Positions 34,826 through 44,730 of a stretch of 64,000 nt of DNA are shown piece by piece. Below the pieces are notes generated by a model. It was given only the letters and a program-made list of their open reading frames with translations. It ran no database searches and was not told the origin of the DNA. Origin of the DNA: SIG480 sp045539475 (lineage in GTDB: Bacteria; Bacillota; Clostridia; Oscillospirales; JAAYXM01); assembly GCA_045539475.1 (NCBI GenBank), contig JAZQFJ010000010.1:75901-139900 (forward strand), given 5' to 3'. The position numbers were made by a program, and so were the translations under genes. The stretch's first letter is position 1. The number at the start of each line of letters is the position of its first letter.

Positions 34826-37800
34826 TTATTGCACATAATCAAGTATATGCTTTATCAGCACTGCCACTTCAGCTCTTGTTGTGTAGTCAAGCGGTGCAAT
34901 GTTTTCGTTCTTTCCATTGACAAGACCTGCACCGATTAGTGCAGAAACAGCTTCTTTTGCATAATCTGCAACGGCTGCGTAGTCCTCATAATTCGGCTCG
35001 TCGAAATCGCCGAGCCCTACATTTAGGTTACTCAACGCTCTATACACAATTACCATCATATCCTGGCGGGTTATTTTGCTTTTGGGAGCAAACTTATTAT
35101 CACCTATGCCTCCGACAATGCCGGTATTGCGCGCTATTGCAAGCTCGTGTGCGAAGTAGTCAGATGCCGAGACATCTGCAAAATTCTCGGTGTTATCAGA
35201 AGTGAGCTTGAATGCACGAACAAGAAGCGATGCAAAGTCTGCACGGGTAATGTTGTTTGCCGGGGAGAACGTACTTGCGGTCGTGCCCTTAATTATTCCA
35301 TCTGCCGCAAGCACGTTTATCGCATCAGCCGCCCAAGAGTGATTAGAAAGGTCTGTGAAACGGATATCATCCGTTTCACCCGACGCGTCGGGTGCGGTTT
35401 CATCGGTTTTATTCCCATCTTGCAGGATGTCGGATATGTCATCACCTACAGGGGCATCAGTACCCGTATCGGGTGCGGGTGCGGTACCACCTCCACCGCC
35501 GCCACCGCCGGCAGGCGTGTCTGTCACTTCAGTTGAAGGTTTATTTTCTGTCTGAGCGTTGTTTCCGGTTGTTTTACCGTAAACTGTAACCGTAAAGTGA
35601 GCTGTTGTTTCGCGTCCGTCACTGTCACGTGCAGTTATTGCAAAGTGGTTTTCTCCGATCTGTGAGTTATCCGGTCTCCACGTAACTTTTCCCGACACCG
35701 CGTCAACGCTTGCACCGCGCGGAAGCGTTGTGCCGATGTATGAAATCTTTGGTGTGTCCTCTTCAATCGGACTGGTTGCAGTTACATTTACCGTAATCGA
35801 GCTTTCGGCACTTGTTGTGAGAGTCGTGTTCATTGCATCGAATACAGGAGAACTGTTATCACTTGAAGTTAACGGAACACGCGCATTCTGCCCTACTTTT
35901 ATCATATAGATATAACCGGCTTCCGGAGTGTGTGGATCAATATACTGTCGTATCGGCGTTATTCTTCCGATATCCAGTCGGATATTAGCAGAGCCCGGAA
36001 TTCTTTCTGCGCCAACTATTTTAAACGAACCACTTCTTGTGAGGTTCCCATTATCAACAACTACAAGCCGTCCTGTGAGACTCTTTAACTCACCATCCGT
36101 TACGGCACCGTTTGTCGGAGCTATAACTATTTCGTTTTTCTCAAGATGGTCACGGGTAAAGCTTACAACAGTTGCTTCAACAGCCGGTTTTATATCCGTA
36201 ATCGGAGCTCCGATTATATCGCCGTCATGTACGTAGCTATAAGTGTTTTTTTCGTTATGCACCGTATAGACACCGATAAATCCACGGAACAAAAGCTTCT
36301 CACCGTTTTCGGATTGTGCTTCATAGGTGACAGTGTTATTCGTAGAGTAGAAAACATAATCAACGCGTCCGTTTGTGTGAGTTATTTTTACTGCACGTGC
36401 AGAGTCTCCGTTTTGCGGGATTCCGGCATCCGCAACAGATAATTCAAGCTCAGAAGCATCTGAAATGAAGCGATCGTTCCGATACGGCTCGAAAACCGTG
36501 GTGAACGTTGTGTCCAGACTTGTGCCTTTATTCTCAACAAGAACATATTTGAGCTTATCTATGTTCTTATTTTCAGCTTTCTGAGGTGGCACTCCGTCGC
36601 CAATTGCGACATTTACTTTTGCACCGTTCTTAACATTCGTTCTGTTAAGCATTGTTGCATACAAATGCAAGCCCTTTGAATCCTTAAGATATTTGTTGAA
36701 ATCTTTAATAACGAAATCAATTTCAAATTCATCTTCAGGAGATATTGCACGGTCAATATTCTTAATCCATGTTGTTCCGTTTGGTGCTCCTGTTCCGGTG
36801 CTGTCACCGTAAGGAATATCCGAACCCGCGTATGAACCTTTATATCCACCTTCATCAAGAGTGAAATCTCCCGGAGTGCTGTCTTGCGGATCAAGAAGAA
36901 GACCTTTTGTTCCTGCTATCGCATTAGATGTTGCATGCAGGCTGTAAACATGACTTTCTCCACCCAGAACGCGGAAGAAATCTACCATATATGAGTTTTC
37001 ATCATCCACATGAATCTGAACAACACTTCTGCGGTATTCGCTCACTTTATCGGGATAAACATATGGAGCAGATACATCCATAAGCGAAACTATTCCGTCA
37101 TCCGTAAAGTGCTTTACTTTACCGCGAACCTCACCATTTTCGGTCTGTTCTTTTCTGTTAACCCACACAGTGTTGTGCGAAAGAGTTGTATCAACCCACT
37201 GGACGCGGTTTACAGAGGAACCTGTCGCTTCAGGGTATCCAAGGTCAGGCATAAAGTTTAAACCAAACGCTGTCATACCGAGATTCAAGGTGTCCTGATG
37301 CGGGTGAGAACCGGAGCTTGTTCCGAAATACATCCATGTATCACGACGAGTATCCTTTGAGGAGGCATTTGCACTGTTTGTAAAATCCTTACCGTCACGA
37401 AGTATTGCGAAACCGAAATTCGTCATAATATCCGACTTCCATGTAAGTTCACCGTAAGTGTCGATAACCTCTTCCACTTCATCAGCAAGTCTTTCCGGAT
37501 CTTTCACTGTTATTTCGTAATGCAATCCCTCTGTTGTGTTTCCGTTAAGGAAATAAAGCATCTGAGCAAATAGCGGATCCTTAATATTCTTCCAGCCGCT
37601 TATCATTGCATTTTTATCAACCCAATACTGATTACTTACAGTAGAGTTTGTGTCACCAATTTCCGGAGAATAATGGGCAGAAATATTCACAATATTTGCA
37701 TAGTACATCTGAATGAATTTAGGGTTATCAAACAGATTTGCTTCGGTATATGCGTCATAATCCTCAAGCACTTCCTGCACCTCAACAAGTGCTCTGTGCC

Positions 37801-40800
37801 ATTTCGGATTGTACCCCGAGCCTTCGTTTCCCTGACCGTCATTATCTACCTTATCAAGCAGCCATTCGTTAATGCTGCCACCGGAGCTTGTTCCTTTATC
37901 GCCCGAGCCCTGCCCTGCGCGCATTAAATATTCAAGCCACTCAGCGGTCTCCGGCGTAGAATCAAGCACAACTGCACATATCGCATTTACCTTCTGGTGA
38001 TAACCGAAGTTCCCGAAAACTTTGTGGTTTTTTAACCCATTGAGAGTCGGTCTTATTATTCCGTCTTCCACATGAGTACGAAGCTGAGACGGAGTCTCTT
38101 TTGCAAATCGGGATTTCCACTTTGAAGAAACTTCTTTTATATATGCCACAACGGAAGGATCTTCATATACATCATAAATCATATCATATGAACGAACTAT
38201 CTTTTCAAGGTGCGAGGTTCCCCATATACGGTCAAGCAGCTTGCCGTTTGCATAACCAAGCATATCAAAATAAGGCCACAGATCGTAATCTGCATAAAAA
38301 TCTGCTATTCTGTCAAGCAACAGCGCCGCAGCCTTGCCGTATTTTACATCGCCGGTATAGAAATAAGCATATGACGTATCAACAAGCGCGCGGGTTACAA
38401 TATCACATGTAGAAGTGAATCCATACCACAAACCGGCCTGTATGTAATACGGGATATATGTATGCCGCTCGTAAATAATCTTATCATTATCATCAAGATA
38501 GGCACTTCCGTCCGATTTTTTCGGATAATACCCAACCCCGTTTTCGTCTTTCGGCGCATAACCATAGCCGTCATCAACGCCCCACGTTTCCTGCCTCTCA
38601 CCCGGGCGCAGGCCTTTTCCGTTGTTAAGCGTCTTGATCTTCGCCAAATCAACGTCTTCATACAACTCGTTATAAAGATATCCGCCTTTTACGCCATATC
38701 CGTACCAAGCATCGGAGCCGACCGGAGCTGTTTTATCGCCAAACTGCTCTGCGTGCTTATCAAGCGCGCGCTGACGGTCAAACTCACCATATTCGTTAAG
38801 TCCGAGCTTGTAGAACTCTTCAAAATTATTCGACGGAAAAAGGCGTTTACAGTCAGGACACTGTATTTTCCACGGACGTGTAAGCGCATTTACTTCCCAT
38901 CCGTAAGAACCGTATTTTAAACGTATATCAGCATTGCAGAAGCGGCAGTTATATGCTTCGGGATCATCGTTGTGGCCTATATGATTGTGGCGCGGGATTC
39001 CTTCCGACACAATCGACCCGTAAACATATTCTATATTTTCAAGCCAGGAGTCTGCATTCTTGATATAGCTTTCAGCTTCCTCTTTTGCAAAAGTATACTT
39101 TGAAATATTTTCACGGGCATTTTTTGCCTCTTCTTCAGTAAAATAAGTTGACTTGCGTTTTGCCGGAGAAATCGGAATGGTCACCGTTTCCGTAACCGTA
39201 TGTCCACCAAGCGTTACACTTACCTCAAACTCTGCATTTCCGGCAGAAACCGGAATGATATTGTTATTATCATCAAGCACTGCAAACTGAGGAGTAAGCG
39301 CTTTAGCTGAAATAACTGCGTTTTTTGTATCAAGCTCACGTCCTACATTACTTATTGCAGTAACATAAAGCGGAACGGTGTCATTTTCCTTATCTGTAAG
39401 ACGGATATGAGATGCTCCTCCGGCCGTGATTTCAATATCGGTCATCCCCTCGGGAAGAACTTCGAGTTCTGCATAACCAACAACTGTTTTATCGTTAAAC
39501 TCAGACACAATTCTTATTTTCACTGTTCCTTCGGAATGAGTTTTTAAAACATTTCCTTCAACCGTCGCAACCGCTTCGTTTTCCGAGAAAAACTCCGTGG
39601 TGACAGCCGGAGATACAATCTCTCTTCCGCTTTCAAGGAACACATGAGGAATAAGCGTTGTGACATCTCCTGCAAGAAGCTCTGCCACTTCGGTTTCAGC
39701 AGTTACAGAAGCAACAGGATCAACTGTTACTTTTATATTTTTACTTACAGAACAAATATCCTCACCTAAAACTCCGGTAAAGGTGACTGTTGTTTCGCCT
39801 TCTTCTTTTGCTGTAAGACGGTAGGTATGCGTTCCTGATTTTCCTATTGTATATCCGGAAAAGCCGGTCATTTCAACAACCGATTCATCCGTAATTTCTG
39901 TGGAAATCGCGTTCTTTTCATCTTCTGTTCCGGCACTTGTAATACCGAAATGATGTATACTTCCGTCAGTCATAATTCCTTGAACTGAGCCATCTGATAT
40001 CTCACCTACTGCCATTTCATCCGGAAGGATTGCATTAAGCTTTTCAAGCTCAAGCTCCTGGCATGAAACAGGAGAAAACGTTATTGTGTCAAGAATAACA
40101 TATGTTGTCTTATAATCCTTGGCTCCACGCATACGGAAATACACCTTATGCTTACCCGCTTTAAGATAAGCTGTATTCAGAGTTTTTTCCGTATCGGGAG
40201 TGATACCTTTATCCGCCTCAATATAGAAGCTGTGTTCTCCCATATACGTATTATCTACAAAAACAGAGTACTCGGCACCGCGGTTATAAAGCCCGCCGAG
40301 AACAGACATACTGTAATATCCGTTATACGGAATATCTACATAAAACGCAACTGTGTTTGATATATATTCATCATTCTCGCGCGTATATGCCGGCCACGGT
40401 TTGCTTTTATTCCCGGTTGATTTATGAAGCTTCTTCGTCCCATCGGGATATGCAACCGGCGTGAAGGTTGCCGCAGCCATTTCATCAAGAATAAGCTCAT
40501 ATCCCGGCGTGAGCGACGGAGTTACCGCACCGTCCGGAACAACAGTTTGCTTGAAGTCTATCACTACATCAGGCGCTTTTTCAATTACGTTCACGGAAAC
40601 CGTTTTCTCTATTGCTGCACCCTTTTCATTTTGCGCACTTATCGTTATTGTCGTTTCTCCTACAGAAACACCGGTAACAATTCCATCCTGCGAAATCTCC
40701 GCGATTGTTGAGTCTGCACTTGCATACTCAACGGAATCGGAATAATCGGACATTTTTCCGGGCTTTCCATCGCTCATAAACGCAGAAACAATAACCTCTG

Positions 40801-41917
40801 CCGTTCCGCCCACAATAACACCAACAGGTTCTTTTTCAACTCCAAAAGCAGAAAGAACCGGAGGTTCCGTTACTTCGAAACCTTTTGTCAGAGTTGTTGT
40901 AAAATCCTTTGCTGTTACAACAGCTGATATTGTGGTGGTTCCTGCCGCCTTGGCTGTTATCACACCAGTGTCTGCATTGATTTCGGCAACATTCGCGTCA
41001 GAGCTTGTATACTCTATACTATATTCTCCGATAAAAGGCTTTCCGTTTTCGTCTGTCACCGCGACAGATGCTTTTGCTTCTCTTCCGGCAAATACCGGTG
41101 AGGCATCAAAAGACAACTCTGCAGAAAACGCAGCCTGCGAAGGTTCTGTAACGGTAAGCGCAATTTCCGAAACAGTGAGCGTTCCGGCAGTTTCACTTCC
41201 GTTATTTAAAAGAAGAACATATTCACCTTCGGTAAGGCTAAGCTCTTTAAGACCGCTTGCATCAAAAGGTTGTACCGTTTTTTCGTTCTGTGCATTCTTG
41301 GCAATATATATACTTACTTCTCCGACTTTTGAATTATCCAAAGTCCGGAAAGCGGAATCACTGAAAAGCTTCTGATTGCTTCGCTCAAAATTTTTGTCAG
41401 ATTCATCGGTGTTGGCGCAAGTACCGTATGTAGACTGATTTGACGGTTCGAGAAGCGTAGCAAGTTCTTCGGTAAGCGGTGCAAGATATATCTGCATTTC
41501 TTTAGAAGCGTTGCGATACATATATGCTTTTCCGCTTAAAGCATATTTTGCGGTTTCAGGAACCTTAACCTTAAATGCTATCCACTCATTTTGATTTGCC
41601 ACAGCGGTTGAAAGATATGCAGTTCCTGTCGGCAATGTTAAAAAGCCACTGGTACTCGCGCTTTTATTGATCGTGGTTCCAAGATACGCCCACATTCTGT
41701 CCGAATCAGAAGAAACAGACGGATAGCTTGTGTTATTCTTCGGCGAACCATCTTTATCCTCAAGCTCTTCGATTACATCCGAATGTCCACCGACGCTTTT
41801 TTCATAAAACTTATACGTCACCGAAAGCGGCGGTACTTCTACTGCTGCAAACACACCTGCGGGAAGCATTCCCAGAAGCATCGTTAACGCAAGAAGAAGT
41901 GATAATGTTTTTTTCAT
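34826..41917 (-). CDS. Giant SLH-anchored surface protein with heparinase II/III-like lyase region
   Basis: 2363 residues, secreted. Order (approximate): signal peptide 1-24; surface module 25-255; two Ig-like (Big_2) domains 265-445; second surface module with carbohydrate-binding look 455-620; further Ig-like domains 620-915; helical toroid domain 920-1450 of alginate-lyase/heparinase type, opened by two CxxC pairs (CRFC near 994, CPDC near 1022); heparinase II/III beta-sandwich about 1500-1850 with GSHPHQDTLNLG near 1539; cadherin-like Ig domain 2050-2115; a Gly/Pro/Thr linker with eight Gly in a row; three SLH repeats 2190-2363 that bind wall polymers. Likely a wall-attached polysaccharide lyase, probably for uronic-acid-containing glycans. 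Substrate is not readable from sequence. AGGA precedes the ATG. Confidence 0.88.
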   Translation of the reverse strand: MKKTLSLLLALTMLLGMLPAGVFAAVEVPPLSVTYKFYEKSVGGHSDVIEELEDKDGSPKNNTSYPSVSSDSDRMWAYLGTTINKSASTSGFLTLPTGTAYLSTAVANQNEWIAFKVKVPETAKYALSGKAYMYRNASKEMQIYLAPLTEELATLLEPSNQSTYGTCANTDESDKNFERSNQKLFSDSAFRTLDNSKVGEVSIYIAKNAQNEKTVQPFDASGLKELSLTEGEYVLLLNNGSETAGTLTVSEIALTVTEPSQAAFSAELSFDASPVFAGREAKASVAVTDENGKPFIGEYSIEYTSSDANVAEINADTGVITAKAAGTTTISAVVTAKDFTTTLTKGFEVTEPPVLSAFGVEKEPVGVIVGGTAEVIVSAFMSDGKPGKMSDYSDSVEYASADSTIAEISQDGIVTGVSVGETTITISAQNEKGAAIEKTVSVNVIEKAPDVVIDFKQTVVPDGAVTPSLTPGYELILDEMAAATFTPVAYPDGTKKLHKSTGNKSKPWPAYTRENDEYISNTVAFYVDIPYNGYYSMSVLGGLYNRGAEYSVFVDNTYMGEHSFYIEADKGITPDTEKTLNTAYLKAGKHKVYFRMRGAKDYKTTYVILDTITFSPVSCQELELEKLNAILPDEMAVGEISDGSVQGIMTDGSIHHFGITSAGTEDEKNAISTEITDESVVEMTGFSGYTIGKSGTHTYRLTAKEEGETTVTFTGVLGEDICSVSKNIKVTVDPVASVTAETEVAELLAGDVTTLIPHVFLESGREIVSPAVTTEFFSENEAVATVEGNVLKTHSEGTVKIRIVSEFNDKTVVGYAELEVLPEGMTDIEITAGGASHIRLTDKENDTVPLYVTAISNVGRELDTKNAVISAKALTPQFAVLDDNNNIIPVSAGNAEFEVSVTLGGHTVTETVTIPISPAKRKSTYFTEEEAKNARENISKYTFAKEEAESYIKNADSWLENIEYVYGSIVSEGIPRHNHIGHNDDPEAYNCRFCNADIRLKYGSYGWEVNALTRPWKIQCPDCKRLFPSNNFEEFYKLGLNEYGEFDRQRALDKHAEQFGDKTAPVGSDAWYGYGVKGGYLYNELYEDVDLAKIKTLNNGKGLRPGERQETWGVDDGYGYAPKDENGVGYYPKKSDGSAYLDDNDKIIYERHTYIPYYIQAGLWYGFTSTCDIVTRALVDTSYAYFYTGDVKYGKAAALLLDRIADFYADYDLWPYFDMLGYANGKLLDRIWGTSHLEKIVRSYDMIYDVYEDPSVVAYIKEVSSKWKSRFAKETPSQLRTHVEDGIIRPTLNGLKNHKVFGNFGYHQKVNAICAVVLDSTPETAEWLEYLMRAGQGSGDKGTSSGGSINEWLLDKVDNDGQGNEGSGYNPKWHRALVEVQEVLEDYDAYTEANLFDNPKFIQMYYANIVNISAHYSPEIGDTNSTVSNQYWVDKNAMISGWKNIKDPLFAQMLYFLNGNTTEGLHYEITVKDPERLADEVEEVIDTYGELTWKSDIMTNFGFAILRDGKDFTNSANASSKDTRRDTWMYFGTSSGSHPHQDTLNLGMTAFGLNFMPDLGYPEATGSSVNRVQWVDTTLSHNTVWVNRKEQTENGEVRGKVKHFTDDGIVSLMDVSAPYVYPDKVSEYRRSVVQIHVDDENSYMVDFFRVLGGESHVYSLHATSNAIAGTKGLLLDPQDSTPGDFTLDEGGYKGSYAGSDIPYGDSTGTGAPNGTTWIKNIDRAISPEDEFEIDFVIKDFNKYLKDSKGLHLYATMLNRTNVKNGAKVNVAIGDGVPPQKAENKNIDKLKYVLVENKGTSLDTTFTTVFEPYRNDRFISDASELELSVADAGIPQNGDSARAVKITHTNGRVDYVFYSTNNTVTYEAQSENGEKLLFRGFIGVYTVHNEKNTYSYVHDGDIIGAPITDIKPAVEATVVSFTRDHLEKNEIVIAPTNGAVTDGELKSLTGRLVVVDNGNLTRSGSFKIVGAERIPGSANIRLDIGRITPIRQYIDPHTPEAGYIYMIKVGQNARVPLTSSDNSSPVFDAMNTTLTTSAESSITVNVTATSPIEEDTPKISYIGTTLPRGASVDAVSGKVTWRPDNSQIGENHFAITARDSDGRETTAHFTVTVYGKTTGNNAQTENKPSTEVTDTPAGGGGGGGGTAPAPDTGTDAPVGDDISDILQDGNKTDETAPDASGETDDIRFTDLSNHSWAADAINVLAADGIIKGTTASTFSPANNITRADFASLLVRAFKLTSDNTENFADVSASDYFAHELAIARNTGIVGGIGDNKFAPKSKITRQDMMVIVYRALSNLNVGLGDFDEPNYEDYAAVADYAKEAVSALIGAGLVNGKNENIAPLDYTTRAEVAVLIKHILDYVQ

Positions 41918-41982
41918 AAGCTTTTCCTTTCTTTGTAATTGGCGGCAGAAGTGAATCCTCCCACCGCCCTGCTTAAATGTTG

Positions 41983-44583
41983 TTATTCGGAATAAATTAC
42001 ATATGTATTTCCGCCGTCTTTGTAAATCATGTATCCGCGGGCGACGGTGTAGCTGTCATTAATCGGCTTTGCGGCAAGCTGGCCATGGTTATCGCTTCGC
42101 TGGGAAACATATTTATCAAATGTGCTTCCTACAACCGGTGTTGAATTCACTTCACCAAAGAGAATACCTACCTCAACAATCTGTTTTCCGGCACCGTCGT
42201 ATTCAATCATAGATGCACCGTCAATCGTCGTTTTCTCAAGAAGAACAAGAGGCTTCTTTTCAACCGGAGCATATGAAGACGAAATCACTGTTCCATCCCA
42301 GATGTAATGGGTATACTTTTTATCATACGAAACAATCTTGCCATCACGGAGCCAATGGGTAACAATTCCGTTGTTATCCTCGCAGACAACAGCTTCTCCA
42401 TACTTAGATTCAGAAACATCCTCTCCGTTTACACGCACCTTATCGTATACATTGTCAGCATCAAGATAAGAATTTTCCTCATAATTTGCAACAGCGTTTG
42501 TATCAACAGTAACGTCAGCAAGAACAAGCGCTTTTCCGGGGGATGTGAACCAACCTTTGAAGCTATGACCAATGAGGGACACTACAGGAAGCGTTGTGAT
42601 ATCATCCTTAGTGATCGCTCCAAGGAATGATTTATCCTGATTCCAGAATTTAATTATCGGGTTTTCGGTCGCAGCCGGCTCATTCTTTTCATAAACTGCT
42701 GTTAAGAATGTGTTTGTGTAAACCTTGATTATATCATTCTGCTTGTAATCAGTGAATTTAGATGTGCCGTTGGTTTCGATATAGCTTTCTCCGTTTTTCT
42801 CTGCAACACCGCGCTTCCAGCCCAGGAAGGTGCAACCTTCAACCTCGGGAGCGTTAAGAGAATACGATGCGCCAACGGAATCTAACGTTTCAATTTTGAT
42901 CTCTGCACCCGGAAGGTTGGAGGTTATCGCAATTGTGGGAGGCTCTATTTCTTTTTCTGCAGGAGCGTTTGTATCTGCTGTTGTGCCGGTAGATTCAAGA
43001 AGTTGGATATTACGCAACACGAGATACTGTATACCATCCTTCAAGGCATTCGCGTTATCGGTATTAAAATTCAAAACGACGTAATAGTCTCCTTCATAAA
43101 GCTTATAGGCTTCGTTGATTGTTGGAATTATTTTATTTCCATTCTTTTCCTCATCAGGAGTTACTGCGCTGATTCTTCCTATAGGAGCAATGCTTTTAAG
43201 ATATTCCTGATTAATCAGCCTATCCGTTTTCGGAATTATATAAACATCAGCTTCTGTACCATAAGTAAAGATATCTGTTCTGAGATTTACCTTGTATGTT
43301 CCGTTGTATGCCACCTTAAGCTGCAATGCCAAAATTGATCCTTCGTCATTGGTAAGATAGCTTTCCCTTTTAGCATCTGCTCTCAAATTTCCACCATCAA
43401 GAGTTATTCCGCATTTAGTGATATCTGCTGCTATTGCCCATGAACCATCTGCAATTTCTGCATATTCATCCACATAACTGATATCAGAAAGCTTGTTGTT
43501 CACTAATTTCTCATCTTCTGTCGCTTTATCCTTAGCGGCATCAGACATATAATTTGTACCAAGATAATATGTCTTATCTTTTTCCACCTTTTTTATGGTG
43601 ACCTCAACACTTTCGCTATACGTCTTTCCGGCATATGTATAGGTTGCGGTGATGACAGCCGTACCAGCCGAAACACCTGTTACAATTCCGTTGGCATCCA
43701 CAGTTGCAATAGCTGTATTGTTGCTTTCATATTCTACAGATGTTGCGTCAGCAGTGATATCCGTAACGCCATCTGCCGCAATAAGTTTGGCATCAAGCGA
43801 TACTGTTCCTCCGTTATAAGTTTCGTAACCATCTTCAGGAATAACAAACTGCACCGAAGGTGTAGAAATAGGCTTTCCAGTCAAAGTAAGAGTTGCCGGA
43901 CCAAAATATTTACCTGTTTCTGAATGGAAAATAAGCGCATATTCAGTATTTTTTTCTAATGTAATCTCTGAAAAATCTGAAACATCCACTTCACCTATAT
44001 AACCATCTATTTTATGATAATAATATAAAGTACCGAGTGCTTCTGACTTAATATCAAGATTCTCCAAAGTCGACGCGCCTGAACGACTGTACGTAGTGAC
44101 ATCCCCTTCTACGGAAGAGGAAATAGTTCCCCAGTTTATTTCCGGAAGTTCGGAAATAGGAACGATATACATCTTAACATCCTGCGCACCCGCCTCTTTT
44201 TTCCAAAGATAAGCGGTATAATTTGAAACTTTATATTTTGCAGTTTCTGAAACTTTAATCTTAAAAGCTATGAAACTATCTTCAGAAAACTGTACAGCGG
44301 CATTACCTGCCTGTAATATTGCAAATTCAGTTCTTTTGGAAGAATAAGATTGTTCAGTCGTTGTTCCAAGGTATGCCCACTCGCCTCCAAGTATCGAATA
44401 GTTACTTGCTGTTTTGACACCATTACAATTCTCAAGATACTTTTCGACAGACGTACCATGTTGTCCCTGGGCGAAGTTATACGTCACCGAGATTGTTTCC
44501 GGCGTGGTATCATCCGCGAAAGCGGTTGGGATGAGTCCGATAATTAGAGTTAATGCGAGAAAAATTGATAATATTTTTTTCAT
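41983..44583 (-). CDS. Secreted multidomain Ig-like protein
   Basis: 866 residues. Signal peptide 1-23 (cut after AFA); first surface module about 25-230; Big_2 Ig-like domain 235-330 (NGIVTGVSAGTAVITATY); second surface module about 340-550; C-terminal part 560-866 with repeats of the InlB B-repeat or MucBP look (GCTFLGWKRG, GHSFKGWFTSPGK). No SLH repeat, sortase motif or membrane anchor, so it may be released or held by the partner protein. Its N-terminal 230 residues match those of the downstream SLH protein. GGAGG precedes the ATG. Catalytic domain not recognised; adhesion or glycan binding is likely. Confidence 0.8.
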   Translation of the reverse strand: MKKILSIFLALTLIIGLIPTAFADDTTPETISVTYNFAQGQHGTSVEKYLENCNGVKTASNYSILGGEWAYLGTTTEQSYSSKRTEFAILQAGNAAVQFSEDSFIAFKIKVSETAKYKVSNYTAYLWKKEAGAQDVKMYIVPISELPEINWGTISSSVEGDVTTYSRSGASTLENLDIKSEALGTLYYYHKIDGYIGEVDVSDFSEITLEKNTEYALIFHSETGKYFGPATLTLTGKPISTPSVQFVIPEDGYETYNGGTVSLDAKLIAADGVTDITADATSVEYESNNTAIATVDANGIVTGVSAGTAVITATYTYAGKTYSESVEVTIKKVEKDKTYYLGTNYMSDAAKDKATEDEKLVNNKLSDISYVDEYAEIADGSWAIAADITKCGITLDGGNLRADAKRESYLTNDEGSILALQLKVAYNGTYKVNLRTDIFTYGTEADVYIIPKTDRLINQEYLKSIAPIGRISAVTPDEEKNGNKIIPTINEAYKLYEGDYYVVLNFNTDNANALKDGIQYLVLRNIQLLESTGTTADTNAPAEKEIEPPTIAITSNLPGAEIKIETLDSVGASYSLNAPEVEGCTFLGWKRGVAEKNGESYIETNGTSKFTDYKQNDIIKVYTNTFLTAVYEKNEPAATENPIIKFWNQDKSFLGAITKDDITTLPVVSLIGHSFKGWFTSPGKALVLADVTVDTNAVANYEENSYLDADNVYDKVRVNGEDVSESKYGEAVVCEDNNGIVTHWLRDGKIVSYDKKYTHYIWDGTVISSSYAPVEKKPLVLLEKTTIDGASMIEYDGAGKQIVEVGILFGEVNSTPVVGSTFDKYVSQRSDNHGQLAAKPINDSYTVARGYMIYKDGGNTYVIYSE

Positions 44584-44621
44584 TTTGTTTTTCCTCCTGC
44601 TATTGTAGTGATTTTATCTTA

Positions 44622-44650
44622 ATTTTACTATATAACTCGAAGGCATTCAA
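44622..44650 (-). promoter_or_regulatory. Putative promoter of the surface-protein gene cluster
   Basis: Minus strand TTGAAT (44645-44650), 17-base spacer, TAAAAT (44622-44627), about 40 bases before the ATG at 44583. Confidence 0.5.
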
Positions 44651-44660
44651 ACAAATTCGT

Positions 44661-44672
44661 TGTAATATTACA
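44661..44672. promoter_or_regulatory. 12-bp palindrome TGTAATATTACA, possible operator
   Basis: Perfect 12-bp palindrome between the divergent surface-protein and AraC promoters, just upstream of the -35 of the surface-protein promoter. Confidence 0.35.
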
Positions 44673-44682
44673 CCATTTTCTA

Positions 44683-44711
44683 TTGACAATTTCTTGAAGT
44701 TATGAGAGAAT
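44683..44711 (+). promoter_or_regulatory. Putative promoter of the AraC regulator at 44731
   Basis: TTGACA (44683-44688), 17-base spacer, weak -10 GAGAAT (44706-44711, 4 of 6). A second 12-bp palindrome, GAGAATATTCTC (44706-44717), covers the -10, as expected for an operator. Confidence 0.5.
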
Positions 44712-44730
44712 ATTCTCAGGAGTGATTTTC

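Noticed and set aside
34826..35350. SLH repeats as a dockerin-like (cellulosome) domain
   Set aside because: No paired DxNxD calcium loops; the F/I..ITRA.F/V.LL pattern is SLH.
35490..35530. Short GGC/GCC-type repeat, considered as a repeat element
   Set aside because: It encodes the poly-Gly linker of the SLH protein; not an independent repeat.
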